Below are positions 1 to 8,628 of a stretch of DNA of 64,000 nt, piece after piece. Each line of letters begins with the position of its first letter. Position 1 is the first letter of the stretch. The notes under the pieces were generated by a model. It saw only the letters and a program-made list of their open reading frames with translations, was not told where the DNA came from and did not search any database. Location of the stretch: positions 62,001 through 126,000 of the forward strand of contig JAIXUC010000041.1 in NCBI GenBank assembly GCA_027483665.1, read 5' to 3'. The DNA is from Comamonadaceae bacterium. Lineage in GTDB: Bacteria; Pseudomonadota; Gammaproteobacteria; Burkholderiales; Burkholderiaceae_C. The position numbers were made by a program, and so were the translations under genes.

Positions 1-629
1 TTCAGCCGCTGGTGCCCGCGCTGAAAAGCTGGTGGATGAAGCTGCATGTGCCTGCCAACTTCGTGGGCTACGGTACTTTCGCCCTGGCTGCGATGGTGGC
101 CTTCGCCTACCTTGTCAAACAAAACGCCCAAGAAGCGCGCTGGTGGAAGCTCGCACCGCTGTGGGTTCTGGGCGTGGTGCTGTGCTTCGAGCCACTGGTG
201 TTTCGCCAGTCAGCACAAGGCGGCATGAGCAACTTCTGGGCGATCTACTTTGGCGTGTCGGCCTTCATCGTTGCGGGCATTTTGTTGGGCCGCAAGCGCA
301 TCGCAGAGCGGCTGCCTGCGTTCGAGTTGCTTGACGACCTGATGTACAAGTCTATCGCGGTGGGGTTTGCTTTCTTCACCATTGCAACCGTGCTGGGTGC
401 GTTATGGGCGGCCGAGGCTTGGGGCGGCTACTGGAGCTGGGACCCTAAGGAAACCTGGGCACTGATCGTCTGGTTGAACTACGCCGCGTGGCTGCACATG
501 CGATTAATGAAAGGCCTGCGCGGAACAGTCGCCGCATGGTGGGCTTTGGTCGGTTTGGCCGTCACCACCTTCGCTTTCATTGGCGTCAACATGTTCCTGA
601 GCGGCCTGCACAGTTACGGCTCACTGTAA
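1..629 (+). CDS. ccsB: Cytochrome c biogenesis protein CcsB/ResC-type, 3' part
   Basis: Partial gene: the reading frame is open to the left edge (from base 3) and the true start lies outside the window, leaving about 208 C-terminal residues. The protein is a polytopic inner-membrane component of System II cytochrome c maturation that, with ResB/Ccs1, brings heme to the periplasm for attachment to apocytochromes. The WWD-type heme-handling signature is visible as [12 protein letters not shown], followed by two hydrophobic segments and the typical C-terminus ending HSYGSL. It is followed after 49 bases by msrP. The many c-type cytochromes in this window (petC, ctaC) would be clients. Confidence 0.93.
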   Translation, partial: QPLVPALKSWWMKLHVPANFVGYGTFALAAMVAFAYLVKQNAQEARWWKLAPLWVLGVVLCFEPLVFRQSAQGGMSNFWAIYFGVSAFIVAGILLGRKRIAERLPAFELLDDLMYKSIAVGFAFFTIATVLGALWAAEAWGGYWSWDPKETWALIVWLNYAAWLHMRLMKGLRGTVAAWWALVGLAVTTFAFIGVNMFLSGLHSYGSL

Positions 630-678
630 GAAGTCTTGCGCTCGGCCGACTGCTTTTCATCACTTCACTGGAGCTTTC

Positions 679-1686
679 ATGCTGATCCGTAAGAACCAAA
701 CCGGCTTTGAGCACCCAGTTCCCAGCGAAATCACACCGCAGCACTTCTACAGCGGCAGGCGAGACTGGCTGCGTTTGATGGCTGGCGGCGCAGCCGGCGC
801 AGCGATGGCCACTTGGGCCAGCCGCGAAGCTTTCGCGCAGGGCGCTGTGGCACCGGTCAGGCCGGGCAAGCTGGCCGCCTTGGCCGCCGTGAAGTCCACC
901 GTGGCGGGTGCGACCACGATGGAAAAGCTGACCGAGTACAAAGACGCCAGTACCTACAACAACTTCTATGAATTCGGCACCGACAAGGCCGACCCCGCGC
1001 GCAACGCGGGCACCCTGAAGACCACGCCCTGGACTGTGCAGGTCGACGGCTTGGTGAACAAGCCGACCCGATTCGCCTTGGAAGATTTGCTCAAGCTCAG
1101 CGCCATGGAAGAGCGAACCTACCGACTGCGCTGCGTGGAAGGCTGGTCCATGGTGATTCCATGGGTGGGCTACTCCATGTCGGAGCTGATCAAGCGCGTC
1201 GAGCCGCAAGGCAGCGCCAAGTACGTGGAGTTCATCACCTTGGCCGACCCCAAGACCATGCCCTTTGTGGGCTCGCGTGTGTTGGAGTGGCCCTATGTAG
1301 AAGCCCTGCGGATGGACGAGGCCATGCACCCGCTGACCCTGCTGACCTTTGGCATGTATGGCGAGGTCTTGCCCAACCAGAACGGCGCACCCGTTCGGCT
1401 GGTGGTGCCCTGGAAATATGGCTTCAAGAGCGGAAAAAGCTTGGTGCGAATTCGTTTCACCGACAAGCAACCCGCGACCGCCTGGAACAAGTCAGCTCCA
1501 CAAGAGTACGGCTTTTATTCCAACGTCAACCCCACGGTGGACCACCCACGCTGGAGCCAGGCTACCGAGCGCCGCATCGGCGAGGACGGTTTGTTTGCCA
1601 AGCGTCGCAAAACCCTCATGTTCAACGGCTACGAGGCCCAAGTGGGCCAGCTGTACGCCGGCATGGACTTGCGCAAGCTGTACTGA
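679..1686 (+). CDS. msrP: Periplasmic methionine sulfoxide reductase, catalytic subunit MsrP (YedY)
   Basis: MsrP is a molybdopterin enzyme that reduces methionine sulfoxide in periplasmic proteins, taking electrons from MsrQ. The 335-residue product begins with a Tat signal (twin arginine in GRRDWLRL, then an Ala/Gly-rich hydrophobic run ending near AFAQG), as expected for a folded cofactor protein exported by TatABC. The conserved Mo-ligand cysteine is residue 152 in YRLRCVEGW. Length and the sulfite-oxidase-like fold signatures match the family. The ATG has a TGGAGC ribosome site about 10 bases upstream. The gene is followed with no gap by msrQ. Confidence 0.95.
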   Translation: MLIRKNQTGFEHPVPSEITPQHFYSGRRDWLRLMAGGAAGAAMATWASREAFAQGAVAPVRPGKLAALAAVKSTVAGATTMEKLTEYKDASTYNNFYEFGTDKADPARNAGTLKTTPWTVQVDGLVNKPTRFALEDLLKLSAMEERTYRLRCVEGWSMVIPWVGYSMSELIKRVEPQGSAKYVEFITLADPKTMPFVGSRVLEWPYVEALRMDEAMHPLTLLTFGMYGEVLPNQNGAPVRLVVPWKYGFKSGKSLVRIRFTDKQPATAWNKSAPQEYGFYSNVNPTVDHPRWSQATERRIGEDGLFAKRRKTLMFNGYEAQVGQLYAGMDLRKLY

Positions 1687-2316
1687 GTGGCCTCGAACAT
1701 CGGCGGCTGGCGTGCCTGGGCTGGCCGCCCATGGGCCAAGCCCGCTGTGTTTGCTGCAGGCCTGCTGCCCCTGGCGTGGTTGATCTGGGCAGCGGCCAGC
1801 GACGGCTTAGGCGCAAACCCCGCTGAAGCTTTGATTCGCTCGACTGGGGACTGGACCTTGCGCGCTTTGTGCCTGGTGCTGCTGCTGACGCCACTGCGCG
1901 TCAGCCTGAAGTGGCCCTTGCTCGCGCGCTTTCGCCGCATGCTGGGTTTGTTCGTGTTTTTCTACGCGCTGGTGCACATGTTGTCCTACGCATGGCTGGA
2001 CATGGGCCTCGAGCTGGCCGAGATCGTTCTCGACATCATCAAGCGCCCGTTCATATTGGTGGGCTTCTTGGCGCTGTGTGTGCTGACAGCGCTGGCTGCT
2101 ACATCTTTTAACCGTGCGGTGCGTTGGATGGGCGCTGCCCGGTGGCAGACCTTGCACCGTTCGGTCTACGGCGTAGCCGGTTTGGCTGTGCTGCATTTTT
2201 TCTGGATGCGCGCTGGCAAAAACGATTTCGCCGAAGTGGCGGTTTATGCAGCCATCCTGAGCGCTCTGCTGGCTTGGCGAGTCTGGCACTGGTGGGGCAA
2301 ACGCCCCCGTACCTAG
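1687..2316 (+). CDS. msrQ: Heme-binding membrane subunit MsrQ (YedZ)
   Basis: MsrQ is the inner-membrane b-type heme partner that passes electrons from the quinone pool to MsrP. The 209-residue product is very hydrophobic with about six membrane segments of the ferric-reductase-like type, and has candidate heme histidines in ALVHMLSYAW and near HRSVYGVAGLAVLHFFW. It starts with GTG directly after the msrP stop codon, so the two are surely co-translated. Its stop overlaps the end of the convergent lysA by 4 bases. Confidence 0.93.
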   Translation: MASNIGGWRAWAGRPWAKPAVFAAGLLPLAWLIWAAASDGLGANPAEALIRSTGDWTLRALCLVLLLTPLRVSLKWPLLARFRRMLGLFVFFYALVHMLSYAWLDMGLELAEIVLDIIKRPFILVGFLALCVLTALAATSFNRAVRWMGAARWQTLHRSVYGVAGLAVLHFFWMRAGKNDFAEVAVYAAILSALLAWRVWHWWGKRPRT

Positions 2317-3611
2317 AGAAGCTGCTCGAGCCGAAAACAGTCTTGCGCGGTTTCGCGGCTGCGGATCAGCCGGGCCGATGAGCCATCCACCAGCACCTCG
2401 GCCGCTTTGCCTCGTGTGTTGTAGTTGCTGGCCATGCTCATGCAGTAAGCGCCAGCCGAGAGCACAGCCAGGTGATCGCCGGGCGCAACCAAAAGGCTGC
2501 GCTCCCGCCCCAACCAGTCGCCACTTTCGCAAACCGGGCCGACCACGTCGTAGGTTTGGGCGGAAGCGGTCGGCTGCCCCAAGCGCAGCGGCACGATCTG
2601 GTGGAAGGCCTCATACATGGCGGGACGCGGCAAGTCATTCATGGCCGCATCGACCACGCAAAAGTTCTTGTGCTCGCCATGCTTGAGATAGAGCACTTCC
2701 GTGATGCACACACCGGCGTTACCCACCAGCGAGCGACCCGGCTCGATCATCAGCAACTTGTCGGCATGCCCGCGCTTGTCGATGCGCTGCAGCAACTCGG
2801 CCCACAGCGCGTCGGCGGCGGGCGGGCTGTCACCTTGATAGTTGATACCAAGTCCGCCGCCAAAGTCGATGTGCTCGAGGGTGATGCCTTGCGCCTCGAC
2901 CTCTGCAACCAGGTCCAGCACGCGGTCCATCGCGTCGAGGTAGGGCGTGCTTTGCGTGATTTGCGAGCCGATGTGGCAGTCGATTCCCACCACGTGCAAG
3001 TCAGGCAGTGAAGCTGCGTGTCGATAAGCAGCCACCGTGCGCTCGTGGGCCACGCCGAATTTGTTGTCACGCAGGCCGGTGGATATGTAGGGATGCGTTT
3101 TGGCATCCACGTTGGGGTTGACGCGAATGCTGACCGGAGCCCTCACGCCAAGGGCCTTGGCGCAGTCGCTCAGGACATCCAGTTCAGATTCGCTTTCGAC
3201 GTTGAAGCAGCCAATCCCCGCACTCAATGCTGCCGTCATTTCTGCTCGGGTTTTGCCGACGCCAGAAAAGATGATGTGTGCCGGCTGAGCACCCGCTGCC
3301 AGCACCCGGGCCAACTCGCCACCTGACACGATGTCAAAACCGCAGCCTGCCTGCGCGAAGACCTGCAGGACCGCCAAGCTGGGGTTGGCCTTGACGGCGT
3401 AGCAAATGCGAGCGCGGCGGCCCTGAAAACCCCTCTGGTATGCGCCCAGGGCGTCCAGCATGGAGGCTTTGGAATAAACAAACAATGGGCTGCCGAAACG
3501 AGCGGTCAGCTCCGACAGGTCACACGCTTCTAGAGTAAGCCGCCCATTGGCGTAGGCCAGGTGCGGTGCTCCGGGTAAAGAAATACCTGCAGCGGGGGTG
3601 AGGGCGTTCAT
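2313..3611 (-). CDS. lysA: Diaminopimelate decarboxylase
   Basis: LysA catalyses the last step of lysine synthesis, meso-diaminopimelate to L-lysine. The 432-residue product is a fold-type III PLP enzyme: the PLP lysine is K74 in YAVKANPS, the phosphate and substrate regions include HIGSQI, GGGLGI and EPGRSLVGNAG, and the active-site cysteine motif is CESGDW. The start ATG overlaps the lptM stop (ATGA), so lysA is probably translated by coupling to the lipoprotein gene upstream. The lptM-lysA pair, divergent from cyaY, is a common proteobacterial arrangement. Confidence 0.97.
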   Translation of the reverse strand: MNALTPAAGISLPGAPHLAYANGRLTLEACDLSELTARFGSPLFVYSKASMLDALGAYQRGFQGRRARICYAVKANPSLAVLQVFAQAGCGFDIVSGGELARVLAAGAQPAHIIFSGVGKTRAEMTAALSAGIGCFNVESESELDVLSDCAKALGVRAPVSIRVNPNVDAKTHPYISTGLRDNKFGVAHERTVAAYRHAASLPDLHVVGIDCHIGSQITQSTPYLDAMDRVLDLVAEVEAQGITLEHIDFGGGLGINYQGDSPPAADALWAELLQRIDKRGHADKLLMIEPGRSLVGNAGVCITEVLYLKHGEHKNFCVVDAAMNDLPRPAMYEAFHQIVPLRLGQPTASAQTYDVVGPVCESGDWLGRERSLLVAPGDHLAVLSAGAYCMSMASNYNTRGKAAEVLVDGSSARLIRSRETAQDCFRLEQLL

Positions 3612-3850
3612 GGTCTGGGAGCGCTAGCCGGTGCTTGGCTTGGGTTTGCTGCACCTGAGGTTGCTGCGTTTGCAGGCGTGCTGTCTTCCAGTCGCAGGCT
3701 AGGCGTTAACAACTGAGGCAGCGTTGCTCTGTTGGCGGCTGCCGGTTCTGTGGGCAGGTACAAATTGCCTTTTTGGCCGCACCCGGCGGTGTTGACCGCG
3801 AGCACCGTGAGGATGATGGCGCTCCATAGAATCGGTCGTCGTACACACAT
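3608..3850 (-). CDS. lptM: LptM/YifL-type small lipoprotein
   Basis: An 80-residue lipoprotein. The hydrophobic signal peptide ends at TAGC and is followed by GQKGNLYLP, the signature of the LptM family, which in E. coli assists maturation of the LptD/LptE lipopolysaccharide translocon. The rest is a Pro/Ala-rich tail. I chose the ATG at 3850, giving the normal signal peptide. A longer in-frame start at 3907 would run into cyaY and spoil the signal. The ATG has no Shine-Dalgarno but a TACAAT box sits 6 bases before it. The stop overlaps the lysA start. Confidence 0.85.
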   Translation of the reverse strand: MCVRRPILWSAIILTVLAVNTAGCGQKGNLYLPTEPAAANRATLPQLLTPSLRLEDSTPANAATSGAANPSQAPASAPRP

Positions 3851-3856
3851 GGCGAA

Positions 3857-3862
3857 ATTGTA
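3857..3862 (-). promoter_or_regulatory. -10-like box TACAAT for lptM-lysA
   Basis: On the minus strand TACAAT is followed by exactly 6 bases and then the lptM ATG, so initiation 7 bases after the box would place +1 on the A of ATG. I see no clear -35 at normal spacing, so this rests on the -10 alone. Confidence 0.35.
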
Positions 3863-4195
3863 ATGACCGACCTTGAGTACCTCGACCGCGCAGAGCGCCT
3901 CCTTCAATCCGTCGAGTCTTGCTGCGATGAGCTCAATGAAATGCCAGGCATTGACATCGATAACCAGCGCGTGGGAGGCATGGTCACACTCACGTTCTCA
4001 CCCAACAGTCAAATCGTCATCAACCTGCAAAAGCCGCTCCAAGAAGTATGGATGGCGGCCCGAGCCGGGGGGTTCCACTACAAATGGACCGGTGACGCTT
4101 GGCTAGACACCAAAACGCAGCAAGACTTTTTTCAGGATTTGTCGGCTCAGGCCAGCGCACAAGCTGCAAGGTCGATCACCTTCGAACTGCGCTGA
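3863..4195 (+). CDS. cyaY: Frataxin-like iron-sulfur assembly protein CyaY
   Basis: CyaY binds iron and modulates the cysteine desulfurase IscS during Fe-S cluster assembly in the cytoplasm. The 110-residue product has the frataxin layout: an acidic first helix (DLEYLDRAERLLQSVESC), then the beta sheet with TLTFSPNSQIVIN and the conserved Gln/Trp stretch LQEVWMAARAGGFHY. The start codon lies only 12 bases from the divergent lptM start. A TAGAAT box at 3827-3832, inside lptM, could be its -10 but lacks a convincing -35. Confidence 0.95.
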   Translation: MTDLEYLDRAERLLQSVESCCDELNEMPGIDIDNQRVGGMVTLTFSPNSQIVINLQKPLQEVWMAARAGGFHYKWTGDAWLDTKTQQDFFQDLSAQASAQAARSITFELR

Positions 4196-4214
4196 AGCGG
4201 CCCCAAGTGGCGTG

Positions 4215-4244
4215 CAACGCAGCGCCGCGCCGCACGGTGCGTTG
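4215..4244. terminator. Possible hairpin between convergent cyaY and mrcA
   Basis: A 7-base perfect inverted repeat (CAACGCA at 4215-4221, TGCGTTG at 4238-4244) with a GC-rich 16-base loop lies in the 56-base gap between the two converging genes. It has no T tract on either side, so a role in termination is only suggested by its position. Confidence 0.3.
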
Positions 4245-4251
4245 ACGCCGG

Positions 4252-6636
4252 TTAGTTGCGAAACAAATCCAAGATACCTCTGCGTTCTTCAGAAGAGGCG
4301 GGCGCAGAGGCCGCGCCTTCCGGCCGCGCGGCTGGGTCTTCCAGACCCAAGCTGGAGATGCCCCCACCCCGGGCATATTCTTCGTAGAACCATTCGCCCC
4401 CAGAGCTAACCACACCCTCGGTGGGTGACACCTCTTGAACGGGAACGCCCTTGAGCACGTGTGCCATGTAGTTGATCCAGATGGGCAAGCTCAAGCCACC
4501 GCCAGTTTCCCGGTCGCCCAATTTGCGTGGATTGCTGTAGCCCATCCAAGCCACGGCCGTGACGGTGGGCTGAAAACCGGCAAACCAAGCGTCCATCGAA
4601 TCATTGGTTGTGCCAGTTTTGCCGTAAAGGTCAGGCCGCTTCAAAGTGCCTTGTGCGCGGGCTGCGGTGCCAGACCGGGTGATTTCCTGTAGCAAAGTAC
4701 TCATCACGAAGGCGTTACGCGCGTCAATGGCGCGGACACCTTCGCCAATTTCGGGCGGGGTAACTTCCAGCAGGGTCTTGCCTTTTTGGTCGCTCACACG
4801 TGTGATGAGCCAAGGGTTCACGCGATACCCTCCGTTTGCAAACACCGAGTACCCGGTGGCCAGTTGCATCGGCGTCACCGATCCGGCGCCCAGGGCCATC
4901 GTCAAATAAGGCGGGTGGCGTTCAGGTTCAAAGCCAAAGCGAGCCACCCAGTCCTGTGCAGCTTGTGGGCCGACGGTCTGCAGGACGCGAATGGAGACCA
5001 TGTTCTTGGACCGCGCCAGCGCTCTGCGCACGCTCATGGGGCCGTCGAACGTGGCATCGTAGTTCTTGGGCTCCCAAGCTTGCCCCCCGGTCTGCTCAGC
5101 AGTGAAGAACAGCGGCGCGTCGTTGACCACGGTCGCACTCGTGACACCCACCTCCAAAGCAGCCGAATATATGAAGGGCTTGAAACTCGAGCCTGGCTGC
5201 CGCCACGCTTGGGTGACGTTGTTGAACTTGTTGCTGTCGAAGTCAAAGCCCCCGACCAAGGAGCGCAAAGCCCCAGTGCGCGGATCGAGGGACACGAAAG
5301 CACCTTCGACCTCTGGCTTTTGGGTGATGGTCCAGCTGCCATTGGGTAACTGGTAGATGCGAACCACCGCGCCGCGCCGTATCTTTTTATTGGGCGCCGC
5401 CTTGCTTGCCAAGCCCGACTGCACGGGGCGCAAACCCTCACCCTTGATTTCCAGGGTTTGTGCGTCTTGCCGCACCACCAGCACCCGTTGCGCGTCGGCT
5501 TCCAAAACCACTGCGGCCAGCAGGTCGTCGTTGTCAGGATGCTCAACCAGGACGTCATCAATCAGCTGATCGGCCTGAGCCTTGTCCGCGGGGAGCTCGA
5601 CGAAGCGCTCGGGACCACGATAAACCTGACGCCGCTCGAAATCCATGATGCCCAGGCGCAAAGCGCGGTAGGCAGCCGTTTGATCTTCGGCCAAGATCGT
5701 GGTGTAGACGTTGAGGCCACGGGAGTACAGGTCTTCGCCGTACTGGGCAAACATCAGTTGCCGCGCCATTTCGGCTACGTGTTCCGCATGCACTTTGGAT
5801 TTGTCTTGCTGCGCGCGCAGGCGCAGCGGTTCGATACGGGCCGCCGCCGCCTGTTCTTCCGTGATGAAGTCATTGGCCAGCATCCGGTCGATGATGTGCA
5901 GCTGACGAATGCGCGCACGCCTTGGGTTGCTGATGGGGTTGTAGGCTGAGGGCGCCTTTGGCAAGCCCGCCAGCATGGCCGCCTCGGCGATGGTCACCTC
6001 TTGCAGAGGCTTGCCAAAGTAGGTCTCGGCTGCCGCTGCGAACCCATAGGCTCGATTCCCCAAGAAGATCTGATTCATGTAGATCTCCAGGATCTGATCC
6101 TTCGTCAGCAGATGTTCCAGCTTGAAGGTCAGGAGGATCTCGTAGATCTTTCGGGTGAAGGTTTTGTCAAAGGTGAGGTAGACGTTGCGTGCAACCTGCA
6201 TGGTGATGGTGGAGGCACCCTGGCTTCGCGCCTGTGCGACGTTGGCCAGACCGGCCCTGACAACCCCGACGTAGTCCACGCCGCTGTGTTCATAGAAACG
6301 CGCGTCCTCTATCGCCAGGACAGCGTCTTTCATCACCTTCGGGATTTCGGCAATGGTGGTGAGGTTTCGCCTTTCCTCGCCAAATTCACCGATCAAGACC
6401 CCGTCGGCTGTGAATACCCGCAATGGCAGCTTGGGCCTGTAGTCGGCCAGCTCGCTGATGTCGGGGAGGTTCGGATAGGCCGTTGCCAGAGCCAAGGCAA
6501 CCAGCATCAAAACGCTGACAGCTCCAGCGGCAGTCAGTCCCACCGCCCAAGCCAAACCGCGAATTGCCCAAGTCTGCCAAGCAGGCCGGCCTGTTGATGG
6601 CTTCGCGTTGTGTATAGATGGGGGTTCTGGAGGCAT
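4252..6636 (-). CDS. mrcA: Penicillin-binding protein 1A (bifunctional glycosyltransferase/transpeptidase)
   Basis: PBP1A polymerises glycan strands from lipid II and crosslinks peptides in the periplasm. The 794-residue product has one N-terminal membrane anchor (about 24-50), a GT51 domain with catalytic glutamate E110 in AIEDARFYEHSG, an OB-like insertion around 360-440, and a transpeptidase domain with SxxK at S483-K486, SKN at 543-545 and KTGT at 673-676. All catalytic motifs are intact. A Ser/Ala/Glu-rich tail ends the protein. It is divergent from pilM, the position it commonly holds beside the pilMNOPQ operon in proteobacteria. Confidence 0.96.
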   Translation of the reverse strand: MPPEPPSIHNAKPSTGRPAWQTWAIRGLAWAVGLTAAGAVSVLMLVALALATAYPNLPDISELADYRPKLPLRVFTADGVLIGEFGEERRNLTTIAEIPKVMKDAVLAIEDARFYEHSGVDYVGVVRAGLANVAQARSQGASTITMQVARNVYLTFDKTFTRKIYEILLTFKLEHLLTKDQILEIYMNQIFLGNRAYGFAAAAETYFGKPLQEVTIAEAAMLAGLPKAPSAYNPISNPRRARIRQLHIIDRMLANDFITEEQAAAARIEPLRLRAQQDKSKVHAEHVAEMARQLMFAQYGEDLYSRGLNVYTTILAEDQTAAYRALRLGIMDFERRQVYRGPERFVELPADKAQADQLIDDVLVEHPDNDDLLAAVVLEADAQRVLVVRQDAQTLEIKGEGLRPVQSGLASKAAPNKKIRRGAVVRIYQLPNGSWTITQKPEVEGAFVSLDPRTGALRSLVGGFDFDSNKFNNVTQAWRQPGSSFKPFIYSAALEVGVTSATVVNDAPLFFTAEQTGGQAWEPKNYDATFDGPMSVRRALARSKNMVSIRVLQTVGPQAAQDWVARFGFEPERHPPYLTMALGAGSVTPMQLATGYSVFANGGYRVNPWLITRVSDQKGKTLLEVTPPEIGEGVRAIDARNAFVMSTLLQEITRSGTAARAQGTLKRPDLYGKTGTTNDSMDAWFAGFQPTVTAVAWMGYSNPRKLGDRETGGGLSLPIWINYMAHVLKGVPVQEVSPTEGVVSSGGEWFYEEYARGGGISSLGLEDPAARPEGAASAPASSEERRGILDLFRN

Positions 6637-6658
6637 TCCGGCAAGTACCTAGTTCGAA

Positions 6659-6664
6659 ATTATA
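6659..6664 (-). promoter_or_regulatory. -10 box TATAAT upstream of mrcA
   Basis: A perfect TATAAT on the minus strand lies 22 bases before the mrcA ATG in the intergenic region. The nearest -35-like hexamer, TTGGGT, is at a short 14-base spacing, so the assignment is tentative. Confidence 0.4.
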
Positions 6665-6767
6665 GAAACGGCGTAATCACCCAAGGTTGGTCATTTAGGG
6701 CGGTCTTGTCTGCGTTAAAGCGTCGGGTTTTGGCAACGCCAGCGCGCATTAGTTCCGGAAAAAACCT

Positions 6768-6796
6768 TTGCTGGACAATGAGCTTACTGCTAGCAT
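6768..6796 (+). promoter_or_regulatory. Candidate extended -10 promoter for pilMNOPQ
   Basis: TTGCTG (6768-6773) and TAGCAT (6791-6796) are separated by 17 bases, and the -10 is preceded by TGC, an extended -10 feature. Expected transcription start is near 6803, which leaves a leader of roughly 49 bases to the TTG start of pilM. Confidence 0.4.
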
Positions 6797-6840
6797 TCAA
6801 GTGAAGTCTTAAGTGACGCAAGCCTTTTTTTGGCGCTTAC

Positions 6841-6846
6841 AGGGGA
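6841..6846 (+). promoter_or_regulatory. Ribosome binding site AGGGGA deciding the pilM start
   Basis: AGGGGA lies 5 bases before the in-frame TTG at 6852. The longer GTG reading from 6813 has no such site and adds 13 residues not expected in PilM. Confidence 0.5.
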
Positions 6847-6851
6847 CCAGC

Positions 6852-7931
6852 TTGATCTCTTTGGGATCCTTATTCAGTCGACAACCAGACCCTTTGTTGG
6901 GTCTGGACATCAGTTCATCCAGTATCAAGCTCGTTGAGCTTGGCCGAAATGGCGGCGGTGAATTGGTGCTGGAGCGGTGCGCGCTCGAGCCGATAGAGCG
7001 CGGCTGGATAACTGACGGCAACATCGAAAAATTCGACGAAGTTGCCGATGCGATCAAGCGATTAGTCAAAAAAAGCGGCACGCGAACCAAGAATGCCGCA
7101 ATGGCTTTGCCGGCATCGGCGGTTATCACCAAGAAGATTGTGCTCCCCGGCGGCCTGACGGACTCCGAGCTCGAGATCCAGGTGGAATCCGAAGCCAATC
7201 AGTACATACCTTTCTCGCTCGACGAAGTGAGTCTTGATTTTTGTGTCATCGGCCCCAGTCCAAGCACCCCGGGCGATGTGGAGGTTCTCATCGCAGCGTC
7301 TCGCAAAGAGAAAGTGCAAGACCGCCAAGGCTTGGCCGAGTCGGCAGGCCTCAAGGCCGTTGTGATGGACGTCGAGTCCTATGCCTCTCGCATGTCGATG
7401 GGCCGAATAGTGGAAGGTCTCCCCAACAAAGGGGCCGACACCATGGTGGCCCTGTTCGAAATTGGTGCTTTCTCGACGAGCATGCAAGTCATACGGAACA
7501 ACGAGGTGTTGTACGAGCGTGATCAAGCTTTCGGGGGCGCGCAGTTGACCCAGCTGATCGTGCGCCAGTACGGCTTTTCTCCGGACGAAGCCGAAACCAA
7601 AAAGCGCAATGGAGAGTTGCCTGAAGACTACGAATCTGTCGTGCTGCGGCCCTACATTGACAGCGTGACCCAAGAAATAGGCCGGACGTTGCAGTTTTTC
7701 TTCACCAGCACGCCGCACAACAAGGTGGACTACATCATGTTGGCTGGTGGCACCGCCTCTCTGCCCAAACTAACCGACTCCGTCACGCGACAAACGTCTT
7801 TCGCTTGTGGGTTGGTCAACCCTTTTGAAGGCATGGTCGTAGGCGGTGGCATCCGAGAGTCCAAGATGCGCCGTGAGGCCTCCTCCTATCTCACAGCATG
7901 CGGCCTAGCTTTGCGGAGGTTCGCGACGTGA
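6852..7931 (+). CDS. pilM: Type IV pilus assembly protein PilM
   Basis: PilM is a cytoplasmic actin-like ATPase that binds the N-terminal tail of PilN and links the alignment complex to the pilus motor. The 359-residue product (TTG start) shows the phosphate-binding start LLGLDISSSSIKLVEL, the central FEIGAFSTSMQVIRNN region and a C-terminal MLAGGTASLPKL adenosine motif. The TTG at 6852 is preferred because of AGGGGA upstream; GTG at 6813 is the alternative. The stop overlaps the pilN GTG start. Confidence 0.93.
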   Translation: MISLGSLFSRQPDPLLGLDISSSSIKLVELGRNGGGELVLERCALEPIERGWITDGNIEKFDEVADAIKRLVKKSGTRTKNAAMALPASAVITKKIVLPGGLTDSELEIQVESEANQYIPFSLDEVSLDFCVIGPSPSTPGDVEVLIAASRKEKVQDRQGLAESAGLKAVVMDVESYASRMSMGRIVEGLPNKGADTMVALFEIGAFSTSMQVIRNNEVLYERDQAFGGAQLTQLIVRQYGFSPDEAETKKRNGELPEDYESVVLRPYIDSVTQEIGRTLQFFFTSTPHNKVDYIMLAGGTASLPKLTDSVTRQTSFACGLVNPFEGMVVGGGIRESKMRREASSYLTACGLALRRFAT

Positions 7932-8614
7932 TTTTGATCAACCTTTTGCCGCACCGAGAGGCGGCCCGCAAACGGCGCAAGGAAACATTCACCGCGACGC
8001 TGGCAGCTGCCGCATTGGCGGGTGGTTTGGTTGGCGGCGGCGTCTATCTTTTTTATGAGGCGCAGATCGCTTCTCAGCAGGCTCGAAACGCCGTTCTTTT
8101 GGCGGAGAACAAGCGCCTTGACGGCCAAATCAGCGACATTGCCAACTTGCAAAGTGAAATTGCCGCCCTCAGGGCGCGTCAACAGGCAGTAGAAGATTTG
8201 CAGGCAGACCGCAACCTGCCCGTACACCTGCTCAACGAGTTGGTGCGCCAGCTACCAGACGGTGTGTACCTGACGAGCATGGTTCAAGAGGGACAAAGGA
8301 TCACTCTGAAGGGCGTCGCTCAATCCAACGAGCGTGTTTCGGAGTTGCTGCGTAACTTGTCCACAGGGCGCACGCCCTGGTTGGCGCGCCCAGAGCTGAT
8401 TGAAATCGTGGCCTCCACGGTCAGTTTGAGTGCCCGCGACCAGCGCAGGACGTCCAACTTCACCATGAGGGCCACGCTGTTGCGCACCAGTGAGGCGCAA
8501 AAGGCTTTGGAGGCTGCGGCTGCAGCACCGGCCACCGCGGCTTCTGCAGTGGTGGCTGTCGCGGCACCGGGCGCCGCGGCAGCGCGGGCTTCAGCGCCTG
8601 TTGCCAAGCCCTGA
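7928..8614 (+). CDS. pilN: Type IV pilus inner-membrane protein PilN
   Basis: PilN forms a heterodimer with PilO and docks PilM through its cytoplasmic tail. The start chosen is GTG at 7928, overlapping the pilM stop (GTGA) and preceded by GGAGG; it yields the family N-terminus ILINLLPHREAARKRRK, the PilM-binding motif. One membrane segment (about 22-43) is followed by a heptad-rich coiled coil (about 50-90) and a ferredoxin-like domain. The last 35 residues form an Ala/Pro/Val-rich tail. An upstream in-frame ATG at 7898 would add 10 residues inside pilM. Confidence 0.93.
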   Translation: MILINLLPHREAARKRRKETFTATLAAAALAGGLVGGGVYLFYEAQIASQQARNAVLLAENKRLDGQISDIANLQSEIAALRARQQAVEDLQADRNLPVHLLNELVRQLPDGVYLTSMVQEGQRITLKGVAQSNERVSELLRNLSTGRTPWLARPELIEIVASTVSLSARDQRRTSNFTMRATLLRTSEAQKALEAAAAAPATAASAVVAVAAPGAAAARASAPVAKP

Positions 8615-8628
8615 CCTAGGAAGATTTC

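Noticed and set aside
586-1470. Long minus-strand ORF opposite msrP
   Set aside because: It is antisense to a clearly recognised gene, has no family resemblance, and is a by-product of GC-rich codon use.
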